In this document: positions 39,606-50,530 of the stretch, one piece after another
How the letters are laid out: every line of letters begins with the position of its first letter
How positions within the stretch are numbered: position 1 is the stretch's first letter
Assembly (NCBI GenBank): GCA_035235625.1
Contig: CP141144.1
Span: forward strand, 31,307,014-31,371,013
Length of the DNA stretch: 64,000 nucleotides
Origin: Saururus chinensis
Taxonomy: Eukaryota > Streptophyta > Magnoliopsida > Piperales > Saururaceae
Direction of reading: 5' to 3'
Translations under genes and position numbers: made by a program
Notes under the pieces: model-generated
Database searches by the model: none
What the model saw: the letters and a program-made list of their open reading frames with translations, nothing else
What the model was told of the DNA's origin: nothing

Positions 39606-41706
39606 TATGTGGATTATACACTATGATGCAGGTTTAGGTGATGTGTATGTGTGATCAGAAAATGATACATCTTGTCAATCATTGATCTGAATGATTTTAT
39701 TGCTATGCTATCGTATTTCTGATGATGATAGTTATATTAAAAACCATTGCTGAGTTTTATTAAACTCACCCCTCTTTATTGTGTTTTGCTTTGGGGCTGC
39801 GTGGCGCGACACGCAGATGAACAGGATCTCCTCTTTGAGGAAAGATCGGAGACTACTTGGATGTGATCGTGGAGACTCTTATGTGACTTATTTTCCTTGG
39901 TTTATGATTTATGTTTAGAACCTTTGTGTATGGTTCTCTGTTGGATTTATGCTACTTTATACAGTTGTGTTGTTTAAGACCTATTTTAGAGCCAATGTGG
40001 GCTATGGTTGACTAAGCATGTCGGTTTGAGACTAGTCGTTTATTTTGAGTTAAACTACTCTCTTTCTTTTCTACTTATTTACTCTTGCTCAAAGTGGTGT
40101 GCATACTCCGTAATTTCTGTTAGATCACCCGTATTTAGGGTTAAGTCTTCCGCTAAACCGTATCTCAATTTCCCTCGTCGCCCCTGCGTGCTTGACCAGC
40201 CCCTGGACCGGGTTTCGCTTGGGTCGGGCAGTGCTGGGGCGTGACATGTTTGATGCTATGTTGAGAGCACTGTAAGTTTCCGCCCTTTGTGGGCATTGTA
40301 TGTATTTTTGCATACTGATGGCACTGTATGTTCCGCCCAAGAGTGGTATTGTAAAATTCTTGCCCAAGAGTGGGACCATATTTTTCTGCCCTTAGTTAAC
40401 ACTATATGGCCCTTGTTGGCACTGTATGGCCTTAGAGCATGCTCAGGTAAGTAGTATCATGGATCTGCTCTTACTTGTTTGATCCTATGCCCCATGAGCA
40501 TAGGCGTGCCTTGCTTTAGAAAAAGTCCATGGCATCTAGTTGTTCCCTGAAGGTTTAGGTGATGCCCCAGTGACATTCCCTTCCTTTCCGACACTGGAGC
40601 TTACTAATTGTAATGAGCTTCAGTTGTCGGTAGAATGTGTACGATAGTAAGAGTAAGTTATATGCATCAAATTTTGAGTAAGCATTAGGTGTAAGATTCA
40701 GAGTAAGTGTGTGAGCCTCTAAGGATGACGTAAGAAACACTTTTGCGAAAGAATACATTTATGCGTAAGAGTAAGATTGTACGAGTAAGGTTGTATAAGT
40801 AAGTTCATACGAATAAGGTTATACGAGTATGTGTATGTTGTAAGTATAAGTGTACTATTGCACGAGTAAGTTGATAAGACTGATTCAGAATGTAAGTGTA
40901 AGAGCATGATATAAGAGTAAGTGTAAGTTCAGCTTATACGATGATTTGTATGCATGACCATATTTATGTTTCTTATTATGTTTGCTTCATGTGTGATTGC
41001 ATGAAAGCATCTATGTATGAACTTATGAAGTTCATTGATTTATTTTCCCCTATTGGGTATTTTCCAACTGAGTATGAAAATATCATTACTTCGGGAGGCT
41101 TTTGCTGGTTATGTTGGAGAGATCCGGGAGACGGATGATCGTTTCTTAAATGTATTATTTTCCTTTGACTAATGTATATTTGTCTGAATGCGAGTATATT
41201 TTTGTACTCGGGGATGCCTGGGAGAGATTTGTATTTAAAAATCTATGATCAAGGTAATTTATTCATACGTTTATTTTCGAGTAGCGCCTGAGAATATTTG
41301 GTTTGGCCGTACGATGTTTAATCGATTGATGAAAATTTTGGATGGGAAAATCGAGGTGTGATGTTTTAAATTATAAAATGTTTATACATGTTTTGATTTC
41401 GTCATTTTTTCTCCGATTTACAGTCATTGTAAAGCAAAAATATTTCATGAATTTTATAAAAATGAGATAAAAAATCTCGGGCGTTACACCTATGGCGGGC
41501 CCCGCCCCCTAAATTTTTAGAAAAATAGTCAAAATTTTCAAAAATATTTGAATTAACTTATATTAACTTAAAAACCATCAAAGTGAAGAAAATTTTGATT
41601 AAAACCTTAGTTAGCCACCTTAAATGTGAAAATAAGTCAGAACAAATTAACATTAAATTACACAATAACAACTAAATAAAATTAAATCAACTGGTTAGGG
41701 TTTAGG

Positions 41707-42817
41707 AAAAAACCTTTGTAATTATTTTTTATCCTTAATTTCATTAGGAAATTAAGAAGCAAATTCAATACTTCTGTAATAGGTAAAATATAATATCATG
41801 ACCAAGAAATATAATTTTTTCTTGAAATATTTTCATTTTTGGAGATGAGACTACCAAACCATTATTTTTAATAATTTTTGTGAAAATATTCATATGTTAT
41901 ATACGTTGTTAGTTGATTTTTGAAAAATTAGAATATCATCGATATAAACAATAGAAAAGTGACTATATGGGAGAAAAATCTCATCCATGATATTTTGGAA
42001 TTCTGAAGGAGCATTTTTCAACCTAAAGGGTATAACATTCCATTCATAATGGCCAAAATGAACAATAAAAACTGTTTTATATCTATCAAACTCAGCAATT
42101 TGTATTAGCTAAAATCCTAACTGTAAGTCAAATTTTGAAAATATATTTGCTTCATTTAATCTAGACAATAAGTCTTTTTTATTAGGAATTGGATATCTTA
42201 TCCATTTTAATACCTTATTTAAAGGTTTATAGTTTATAACTAGTATAGGGACTCCTCTTTCTTTTTCAGAGATTTACATAGAATGTAGCACAACTCCAAG
42301 GGGAGTAGGATTTTTTGATTATAATTTTCTCTATTTAAGACTGAATTTCAGCTTTGTAGAGATCTAAATATTCTTTATTCATTTGTATTGCTCTAGCCTT
42401 GCTTAGGATAGACTCTTCATCATAACCATCAATATATGGTAAAGTAACTATATGTTTCTTTCTATTCTAGAAAGCAGTAGTAAATCACTACAATTGTTTT
42501 TTCATAGTTTCTTCAAATCTTTTATTTGTAATTTCATAAATCTTTCCTTGTCTTCATTCTTCTTTTAAAGAATTTATTTGTTTTTCTTTGAATATCAAGG
42601 TTTCTTTAATCCAACTAATTAATTTGGTTTGAGGTTGTTTTATAAATTGAAATAATATTGCCTTACCATTTATAGTGGTTTTATTCATTTATGATTGATT
42701 TTATCAATTGGTTGGATCATATTTAGGAAGGATGTTCCTAAAATCATATATTGAATCAAGTCCTTAACTAGAATTAAAATTGTATGAATACATACTCCTT
42801 GAATGCAGATGTAGGCA
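41707..42817 (-). pseudogene. Endogenous caulimovirid: reverse transcriptase part
   Basis: Minus-strand text with the reverse transcriptase landmarks in order: a PLNKVLKW-like step near 42220, the FRLKNAPSEFQ step near 42015, the catalytic YIDD at 41935-41946, then FLGH near 41800. The frame has many stops and shifts. The sequence breaks at about 41707 inside the thumb/connection region and is continued, in the same orientation, at 28055. It is a fossil with no coding potential. Confidence 0.85.
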
Positions 42818-43000
42818 TTAGAATGTTTTTATATCTAGTTTTCTTCTATTCACAGTACTTAGATTTTGAGTTGTTTCTTTAAAATACTGTGTTGGAATTA
42901 ACCCTTCTTTGACACAATTCATGTCAGCCCCAAAATCTATTAAGACAATAGTTTCGAGATTAAATTCATTGTTTATGACTAATTTAATATTGATAAACAT
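42818..43000 (-). pseudogene. Endogenous caulimovirid: aspartic protease
   Basis: A 60-codon frame with the retropepsin-like active site read as IDFGAD (42926-42937 region), followed by CVKEGLIPTQYF and an LSTVN step, as in petuvirus/florendovirus-type proteases. The usual residue after the catalytic Asp is Thr or Ser; here it is Phe, which should abolish activity. It lies between the zinc knuckle (43322-43363) and the reverse transcriptase part, the standard order in this virus family. Confidence 0.82.
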
Positions 43001-43617
43001 TTTTGATAAGTGAGATTATTTATAATTTGTAAATTATTATTTTCTATGTTGACAATCGATTCCTTAGAATTTTTCATAATTTCATAATTTAAATCTTTTA
43101 TCTCTCCTTTTAACCTAAAAGTTTCATAGTTTTGATCCACTTTAATAGTCTTTCTATCTTTAGAGTTTTGAGAATCTTTTATGATTCTCATTGGATCTTG
43201 AATAGTTTGACTATTAGTCAAGACACTTTATACTTGAGTTATAAGGAGTATCATTTATTGAATTTTCTCTAACTTTATTAAGATTATTTTTTCCTATATT
43301 AATTACATGTTTAGAGATTATGCACCTATTGGCATAATGACCTTTTTGTCTACATTTATAACAAGTAATTTCCTTAAGTTTCTATGCTTTTCTCATATGC
43401 TCTTTTAGATTTTGCTTTATTTTTCTTTTTAGTTTTAGGATCTTTCATTTTAGCAGATTGATTATTAGACATCATATTTATGCTTAATTTATTAAGGGTT
43501 TTGTCAAGATTTTTTGGAGAAGTATTCTCTTTTGAATTATAATAATATCAATCTTCTTAATCAAATTGTTGCCTTTTACAACTTCATTAATTTTAGGGAA
43601 AATTATTAAAATAATAT
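43001..43617 (-). pseudogene. Endogenous caulimovirid: coat-protein end with zinc knuckle
   Basis: A CX2CX4HX4C zinc knuckle (CYKCRQKGHYANRC) at 43322-43363 on the minus strand, with basic text before it, marks the C-terminal end of the coat/nucleocapsid region. Frame 43221-42979 follows. At 43617 the sequence is cut by the MULE and resumes at 50531. Confidence 0.8.
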
Positions 43618-43957
43618 AAAAAAATAATTACCATTTTAAACCACTTTGGGAAATATTTCCCAAAGTGGTGTTCGTTTTTGCCATGCAGGTGCCAGCCAAG
43701 CGGTTGGCGCCTGCGTGGCTTTTTTAAAAAAAAATTTAGTTAGGACGAAATCATGTTTAAGATGATTTCATCCTTCTAAAGGACAAAACCGGGTCAAGTT
43801 TTAAAACACTTGACCCGATTTTATCCTTTAGAAGGACGAAATTAGCTTAAGTTGATTTCGTCCTGACGAAATCACCACACTTAGCCGAATTCGCTCGTTC
43901 GCCTCGCTCGTTCAGTAAACAAAGCTGATTTCATCCTTTTAAAAGACGAAATCATCC
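43618..43957 (+). repeat. MULE left terminal inverted repeat
   Basis: About 300-340 bp, inversely complementary to 50229-50530 along its length, sharing caccactttgggaa, the gtgccagc...gcctg(c/t)gtggc block, gacgaaatc blocks and cacacttagccgaattcgc. It contains a perfect 28-bp palindrome at 43641-43668 (half-site ccactttgggaaat) and several gatttcgtcc/ggacgaaatc hairpin units. Confidence 0.92.
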
Positions 43958-44838
43958 ATTTTATTAGAACCCGCATACCTTCTGTTTCGCGTTTTCTCTG
44001 TCTCGACAGTCCGCTCCGCCGTTGACGATTTTGTTCACTCCGCCGCAATCTTGTCCGCCTTGCTTGATTTGAATCCGCCTAGCCTGATTTGAATCCGCCC
44101 AACCTTGATTGAGTCCACCCCAACATTGATTAAGTCCGCTCATCCTTGATTGAGTTCTGTTTTGATTGCCGCCCCGCCACCAAGCCGATTTAGGTACGTT
44201 GTTTTGCCCTAGTTTAAATATAAGAATTTAATACGTTTAATCTAGTTAGGGAATTTTGTAATGTTCTGTAATGTATGTCTTAATTATTTAATTGTTAGAT
44301 TTTAGTGATTTTCTTGTGTTATGTTAGTCTTTAAAATGATATTGTGTGCTTAAAGTTTCAATTGTTAGGAAATTGAACAAGTTTAAACATTCAATTGTTA
44401 TAGTATTGAATGTATGTTTAGGAGTTATTTTTTTTAGGAGATTCCATAGAAGTAACGAGTTATGGACATAATTATTAAAACATGACATTCATAGCATTAC
44501 AAGTCGCCTTCAAGATATAGTCCTTAAAATGATCATTTAAATGATCAATTGCTGTTAATGGTGATCAATTGGTCTTACAGTTAATTAAATAAATTTATTT
44601 TTATTTTTAATTTTGAACGAAGGGTTGCATCCTTTAAATGAGGATTTCATCCCCAATCATAAAAAGTGAGTTTTTCCACTTAGAAAGAAGAACCTTTTGA
44701 TTTATATGAAGAAGTATATGAGTATTTCTTGTTGATATATGAGGCAATTACTTAATTTAATCTTAGCCTCTTAGTTTTGAGACAATTGCTTAATTTAATA
44801 TGAATTTAATTTATTATTTATGAATCAAGTGAATAGAG

Positions 44839-47685
44839 ATGGTAGAAGAAATGGTTAGATTTTTACTTAACTATGACGGACGCACAGAAGGATTATTAAT
44901 TAAAAAACCATCTACATATGATGAATTTGAGATGCAAGTAGCTAGGAAGACTAGGTGGGATAGAAGAAGATGGAAAATTACTATAAAATGTGCTATTCCA
45001 ACATATGGATCGAATTTGAGACAAATATGTATAAATGATGATGCATCAATGAGTTTTATGTTTGACCACTCGCGTCACATAATTTGTTATGACTTATTTC
45101 TTGAAAAAGAGGCCCGAGTGCCTAGTGAAAGGCGAACTAGTTCACATAGAAGCTCGCATAGAAGCTCTCACAGCAGCTCACACAGGAGCTCGGATAGAAA
45201 TGTGAACAATGAAAGGCATATACAAATGCCGGCAGATGACGAAGAAGAAAATTTGTCTATGTCAGTAGCTTCAAATGAACGTCATAGGTTGTCTACCCTT
45301 ATTGACTATAGAAGCAGACTTAATTGGAGGTAAGGGTTATTAAGTTGTGAAGACGTTTTGAATCTTTTATATTATCAATGAAATATGTTTAGTTAAATTT
45401 TGAATTTTGTGTGTACCATGAAAGGTTCACAATGCATGCTCATGAGCTATTTAGTTTTCAAATGTCTCAAGGCGGGTGCATTGTATGGAACTCAAAGTTC
45501 GATGGGCATTCATTACCCCTACTCATATGTTGGTCATACCGATGTTGGACCATCCGATCAAAGGTGAAATTTATATTCATAAATGAATGTAACATTTTTA
45601 GTCATATGAAATATAATACATAAGCGATGTTCATATGTAGGGGGGCATATGTCCACAATGAAGATATTGAATAAAATGAGTCTAACGAAGGTGAAGATAA
45701 TATTGGCGAAGGAAGTGGAGAAGATTCAGACATGAACGAAGAAGAGATTAGAGGTGAAGAAAGCGCTCAACAGATGGTTGACAGTGAGGGAGATGATGCG
45801 GTAGATAATGCTATTGCCGCAAAAAATATGAATGTGGAAGAGCCGTCATATTCTGAAGTGGAGCCACTATATGCACACATCACAGATGAAGAAATAGATG
45901 TGGCAGTTAATTCTGCCATGGATATGGACCAACAAAATGAAGACGGGTTATATGTTGGCCACATCTTTGAGAATAAAGAAGCATTCGTTACATCATTGCA
46001 GGAGTTTTCTATTCAAAATCATGTCAAATACAAGGTTGTACGAACAAATTTGTCGGAGTATACAGTGAAGTGCATTGATAGTACTTGCCGTGGAGAGTTC
46101 ATGGCTCCATAAAAAGGGGTGGAGGGTACTTTAAATTGAAGAGGTATAAAGGTGATCACACATGTCGGAATGCCCAGCTTAGCAAAGATCATAGGCAGTG
46201 CAGTGCCTCCTTTATTTCGAAGGTCATAATGCCCGCTATCCAAGCCAAATTAACTCTCACACCAGGGGATATTATTCAAAGAATGAAGGAGAAGTATCAT
46301 GTTGACATATCTTATAAGAAAGCATGGGTAGCAAGGAATATGACAATCAAGGCTATTTATGGGGATTGGGTAGAATCATACAAATTGTTGCCAATGTACC
46401 TAAGGGCGGTGCAAGAAGCGAATCCTAACACCTACTACCGCTTAGAGGATGATGAAGTACGTTGTGCAGATGGTGGCTTGTGTAGGAGATTTACGCGGTT
46501 GTTTTGGGCATTTGGGCTGTCTATAGCAGGATTTCGACATTGCCTCCCTGTGATTGGTGTTGATGCTACTCACTTGTATAGCAGATATCCTGGTGCTCTT
46601 ATGGCTACAACGGCTATAGATTGAAACAATGGTTTATTTCTTCTAGCATTCGGGCTTGTCGGGAAGGAAGATGGAGACAATTGGAAATGGTTTTGAATGG
46701 AACTGAGAGATCATGTACTAATGGGCATGAGAGACATCGTCATTATTTCAGATCAACATAAGGGGCTCCAAAAGGCCGTGCCTAAGGTTCTTCCCGAGCC
46801 AATGTACCGCCATCGTTATTGCATCTGTCACATAGAAGCCAATTTTAAGGAGTTAAAAAATGATACATTAACGGACTTGATTGGGGCAGCAGCTTGTGCA
46901 CTTACAGTAGAAACGTTTGATGCTAAAATGAACTAAATTGGTCAGAAGAGTCCTAGGGCAAAACATCTCCTCTTAGGAGGAGAATTACATCCTGCCCAGT
47001 GATCCCTTGCCCACGGGGTTTTAGGATGTTTGGCATGACGACTACAAATATGGTCGAAAGTTTAAATAGCGTCTTGAAGGGGGCACGAGGATTACCCATG
47101 CAGGCTTTAGTGTCAGCTATTTTTTATCGGGTCATAAAATTTTTTGTTAAATGATCGTCTGCTGCATCTGCCATGGCCACCCAGTATACTCCTAAAGTGG
47201 AAGCGATAATAAGAGAACAAACAAGAAAAATTGGGGAGTATATAGTTAATCGGATTATCAGTGGTCAGTACGAAGTGACATCTATTCGTGGCCGGAAGGT
47301 TATGGTAAATGCGAGAATGCATACTTGTACATGCAACATCCCTCAGGTTTATGGTTATCCTTGCACTCACCTTATCGCCGTGTGGGAAAAGCGGCGGGAG
47401 CCAATACAGGCATTGCTGTTTTACACATCATCCACTTATAAAAATGTGTACGCGGTAGAATTTTCTTCTCCTCATGGTCAGGAATATTGGGAGAGGGATA
47501 TACCTTTTGTGTTATACACTCTGATAGCAACAAGGCAACCCGGTCGCCCATGGTCCATTCGCATTAGTAATACAATGGACCGTAGATCTATGGAGAGAGA
47601 TGGTAGAGGGGGATATAAATGCGGGAGGTGTAAAATAAGTAGGCACAATAGTAAATCATGTCAAAATCCTCCTGTTGATTGGTAA
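44839..47685 (+). pseudogene. MuDR-type transposase of the MULE
   Basis: Exon-like blocks in order: 44839-45333 (N-terminal PB1-like/MuDR region, then a Ser/His/Arg-rich linker); a GT-AG intron to about 45420; an acidic linker 45640-45960; the MuDR DNA-binding region HIFENKEAFVTSLQEFSI with CIDSTCRGEF (45957-46110); KGDHTC; the DDE core with IGVDATHLYSRYPG (first Asp, about 46553) and IIISDQHKG-type second Asp (about 46745); HRYCICHIEANF; GMTTTNMVESLN (about 47032); and a SWIM finger CTCNIPQVYGYPCTH near 47325-47370. It is disabled by a frameshift near 46100 and stops at 46622, 46694, 46934 and about 47152. Other domains keep family-typical length and order. Confidence 0.88.
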
Positions 47686-50030
47686 AGATATAATTAATCT
47701 ATTTATTTACTCTCTATTTTAGGTATGAGCATATGTTCTTGATGAATAATGATGTGATCTTAATTCTCCATCTGCAGATCATATGGATCATGCAGATCGA
47801 TCTTACCGGCCAGGCCCGATTGATGATTCTCTACTTTCACAGTAGGAGACACATAGGTCGGCAGTTATTTGGAGAGGAGAGGTATGATAACTCTTTTTAT
47901 TTTATTTTTTATTTTTTTAGCCGATATAGTATGATGGGTTATAAATGTTAAATTTATTATAGGACCCTGGGTGCCTTGAGTGCACCGAACACTTTACGTA
48001 TCTCTGTCATTGGCCAGTGGATGATCGTGTGTTGCCCTATATTGAGCGAGCGGGATTTGGGCATTTCATTCATCTTAGATACGTTCGTCTCGATCGGCCT
48101 TTATTGACAGCTCTTGTTGAGAGATGGAGGAGGGAGACGCAGATGTTCCATTTGCCCTATGGAGAGATGTCCATCACTCTCATGGATGTGGCAGTTCTAT
48201 TAGGACTTTGCATCGATGGTCATGCGGTGACTGGCACGACAAGAGGAGCTCATGGTGACATTTTAGTTAGACTCCTTGGTAGAGCTCCTCCTGCTACATT
48301 CATGTGTGGTAGTCGAGTGAGCCTTCGATGGCTCTTACAGGAGTTTCGAGAGCTCCCAGCTGATGCTAGAGATATAGTTATCGAGCAGCATGCATGAGCC
48401 TATCTTTTACATCTACTTGGAGCGACAATATTTGCGGATACCACGAGTAGCCATGTACATGTGGCCTATCTCTCCCTCCTTGAGGATTTCGACATGGCAG
48501 GTGCGTATTCATGGGGCAGTGCCACTCTTGCATTTTTATACTGAGAGTTAGGGAAAGCATGTCAGGCCATGACGTCGGGGATTGCAGGGTGCCTGACCCT
48601 TCTTCAAGTAAGTGGATTTATAACTGTAAATAGTTTTTTTCATGTATGATTCTTTAATTTTAGTTAATATGTTCATATTTTCTGACATAGCTATGGTCGT
48701 GGGAGCATTTACACGTCGGACGACCAAGTGCTGAGATGGGTCGCTTAGCCGAGGGTGCTCCATTAGGCGCGAGGTAGGCTTTATTTTTGTTTAACACTTG
48801 AAAATTTTAGCATTGTTTTATATACATTTGTTAAACTCATTTTTTAAATATAACTCCTTAAGGTGGAATGTTTGGAGAAAGAGAACAGAAAATCCACAAG
48901 GAGTCCTTCGATTATATAGAGGGGAGTTAGACCACCAGCGGCTATATCAGGTAATTTTAGTTGTGTTGAATTTTTTTTGTAGTGTTTATAAAACATATTG
49001 TTATTATTTAAGCTAAATTATCCTTATATATTGTATAGGTTATTTGGCAGCCATACTCGCTCGAAGTATTGGCTGCCTTACCTCCTCTATGTACTAACGG
49101 TCGAGACGTGTGGCTATCTTGAACTCCATTAATATGTTACGAGATAGTAGAGATGTATGTGCCGGATCGGGTAATGCTCCAGTTTAACCTGGAGCAAGGG
49201 GTCCCACCGTCTCCTGTTGAGTATATCCATTGCATCACTCGATAGGGCCGCCATATTACCGACTGGACATTACATCATGCATCATATATCGCTCGATGGG
49301 AGGATAGGAGAGCCACTATTATCGGAGGGGAGATGGCTACGACATCGCGAGATGTGCATAGCGCATATATACAGTGGTATTTACCTATTACACGACGATA
49401 TATTTTGCCCCGCGACGATATAGAGGAGATGATATATCAGCCTAGGGGAGCGTTTGAGGCAGCTTTGGTAAGTATAACTTTGTTAATTAAGGCACATATT
49501 ATTTTCTTATTTCTTATTAATTATTTATCTAACTTTTAATTTTTTTTATAGCTTCACCTAGCTCGACATACTCATACACATTTTACTGACACAATTAACA
49601 CCTACACTTCGAGCAATGACTTATTAGCAGCATGTTAGTCGGTGATTATTTGTAGCTTGCCACTGCTTTAGCAAGTGATTACGGATGTATCTAGAGATTA
49701 TCCTATCCACGAGACCGCTCAGACACCGTCGATGCACTCTTCATTCCATGATATTCCATCATCATCAGTAGCACATAGCTCTCCTCCATGTTCATCATTT
49801 GGAGTCACTGCATATGTAGCTCAAGAAGAGCCGATTTTATATCATAGACGACATCGGCCAACTCGTGTTGAACCATCTATTACTTATGCGGAGCTAGAGC
49901 TAGAGGTAGAGACACATCCCGAGCCAGAGCCACAGCCAGAGTCAGAACTGGCATATCATGAGGAGGAGATCGTACAACACCGTCGAGGCCGAGGACGAAG
50001 ATGAGGACGAGGTCGAGGACGTAGGAGATT
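47686..50030 (+). pseudogene. Plant mobile domain protein carried by the MULE
   Basis: A PMD (MAIN/MAIL1-like) protein can be read through exons joined at canonical GT-AG sites: 47787-47880 (HADRSYRPGPIDDSLL, the family start), 47963-48605 (WPVDDRVLPYIERAGFGHF, ETQMFHLPYGEMSITLMDVA, LLGLCIDG), 48690-48774, 48862-48951, 49040-49470 (a WL/PLICYEIVEMY-type step, CITR then WEDRRATI) and 49552-50030 with a Glu-Pro-rich tail ending RRGRGRR. Stops at about 48396, 48541, 49122 and 49242 break it. PMD proteins are nuclear proteins linked to transposon silencing and gene expression in Arabidopsis; many genomic copies are transposon-borne. The splice phase suggests possible fusion to the transposase transcript upstream. 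Confidence 0.82.
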
Positions 50031-50228
50031 GTGATATTTGCGTTGTTTTATGTTCTCCCCTCGTGTGTAATATATTTGATAAATATTTATAATGATCTTT
50101 TTTTTATTCAATGATGTCAATATGCATGAAATGTGTGAAATGAAATGGAACTTGTGGAATGGAACGTGTGAAATGTATGAACAGGGATAGAGGTTAAATT
50201 TAGATCAAAATAGATATTTTAAAAAAAC

Positions 50229-50530
50229 TGAACTTGATTTCGTCCTTTAAAAGAACGAAATTAGTGTTAAACTGATTTCGTCCTTTAAACAGATGAAATC
50301 GGCTTTCTTCTCCCCAAATAAGCGAATTCGGCTAAGTGTGGTGATTTCTTCTTTTAGGAGGACGAAATCGACTTAAGCTGATTTCGTCCTTCTAAAGGAC
50401 GAAATCATCTAAAAAAATTAAAAAAAAGCCACACAAGTGCCAGCTCCTTGGCTGCCGCCTGTGTGGCAAAAATGAACACCACTTTGGGAAATATTTTTCA
50501 AAATGGTTTATAATGGTAATTATTTTTTTT
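50229..50530 (-). repeat. MULE right terminal inverted repeat
   Basis: The inverse complement of the left repeat. It contains four hairpin units of about 27 bp. The one at 50380-50406 is perfect (half-site gatttcgtcctt, 3-bp loop); those near 50236, 50273 and 50343 are diverged. The 28-bp palindrome seen in the left repeat is degraded here. Confidence 0.92.

Larger units (their letters stand above)
36668..40246 (+). mobile_element. Long solo LTR, family B copy 4
   Basis: 3579 bp from TGTAAGATCCATTATCG to GTGCTGGGGCGTGACA. A TATA box ctataaaagg at 37081-37090 lies about 410 bp from the start, fixing plus orientation. The termini agree with the other B copies read in reverse. The 5-bp flanks (ctttt and tgttt) do not form a clean duplication. 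Removing it reunites the two halves of LTR C along the line of the second C copy, which supports insertion. It carries two minisatellites and no coding sequence. Confidence 0.82.
33496..41488 (+). mobile_element. Long LTR, family C copy 1, split by a B copy
   Basis: Own sequence at 33496-36667 and 40247-41488, about 4.4 kb. The start reads (T lost or changed)GTAATGCCCTTGATTTTT and the end CTCGGGCGTTACA. Flanking ccta(c) at 33492 and cctat at 41489 fit a target duplication in LTR B copy 2, where the interrupted phrase ggggcct...gcggg is restored on excision. The region 33780-35620 is clearly richer in G and C than its surroundings. Its many short frames on both strands are not conserved in the second C copy (53786-57385). 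The part 40250-40450 has short repeats of the (g)cactgtatg...gcccaagagtgg type. Confidence 0.75.
28056..41706 (-). mobile_element. LTR family B copy 2, hit by two further elements
   Basis: Own sequence lies at 28056-28069, 30613-33495 and 41489-41706, in total about 3.1 kb. On the minus strand it ends GGGCGTCACA at 28056; its start near 41706 (cctaaaccctaacc) lacks the last ~9 bases of the normal TGTAAGATC end. It sits between two adjoining pieces of pararetrovirus coding sequence and is flanked by A-runs (aaaaa) that can be the target duplication. The piece 31180-31560 holds ~60-bp tandem repeats (catgagaagtg(t/c)ctctaaca...) shared with the copy at 57386-60623. No coding sequence is present. 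Confidence 0.8.
43618..50530 (+). mobile_element. Near-complete Mutator-like element (MULE) with PMD cargo
   Basis: 6913 bp bounded by inverted repeats beginning A7-8 TAATTACCAT. The 9-bp flanks aaataatat (43609-43617) and aaatattat (50531-50539) match at 8 of 9 positions, the duplication size expected for Mutator superfamily elements. It lies inside the endogenous pararetrovirus, whose sequence continues in the same direction on both sides. It encodes a MuDR-type transposase followed by a plant-mobile-domain protein in the same direction, with plausible GT-AG introns. Several stops and one clear frameshift suggest it can no longer supply transposase itself. Confidence 0.92.

Noticed and set aside
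36663-40251. A target duplication for LTR B copy 4
   Set aside because: Flanks ctttt and tgttt differ at two of five positions; insertion is supported by restored LTR C instead, not by the duplication.
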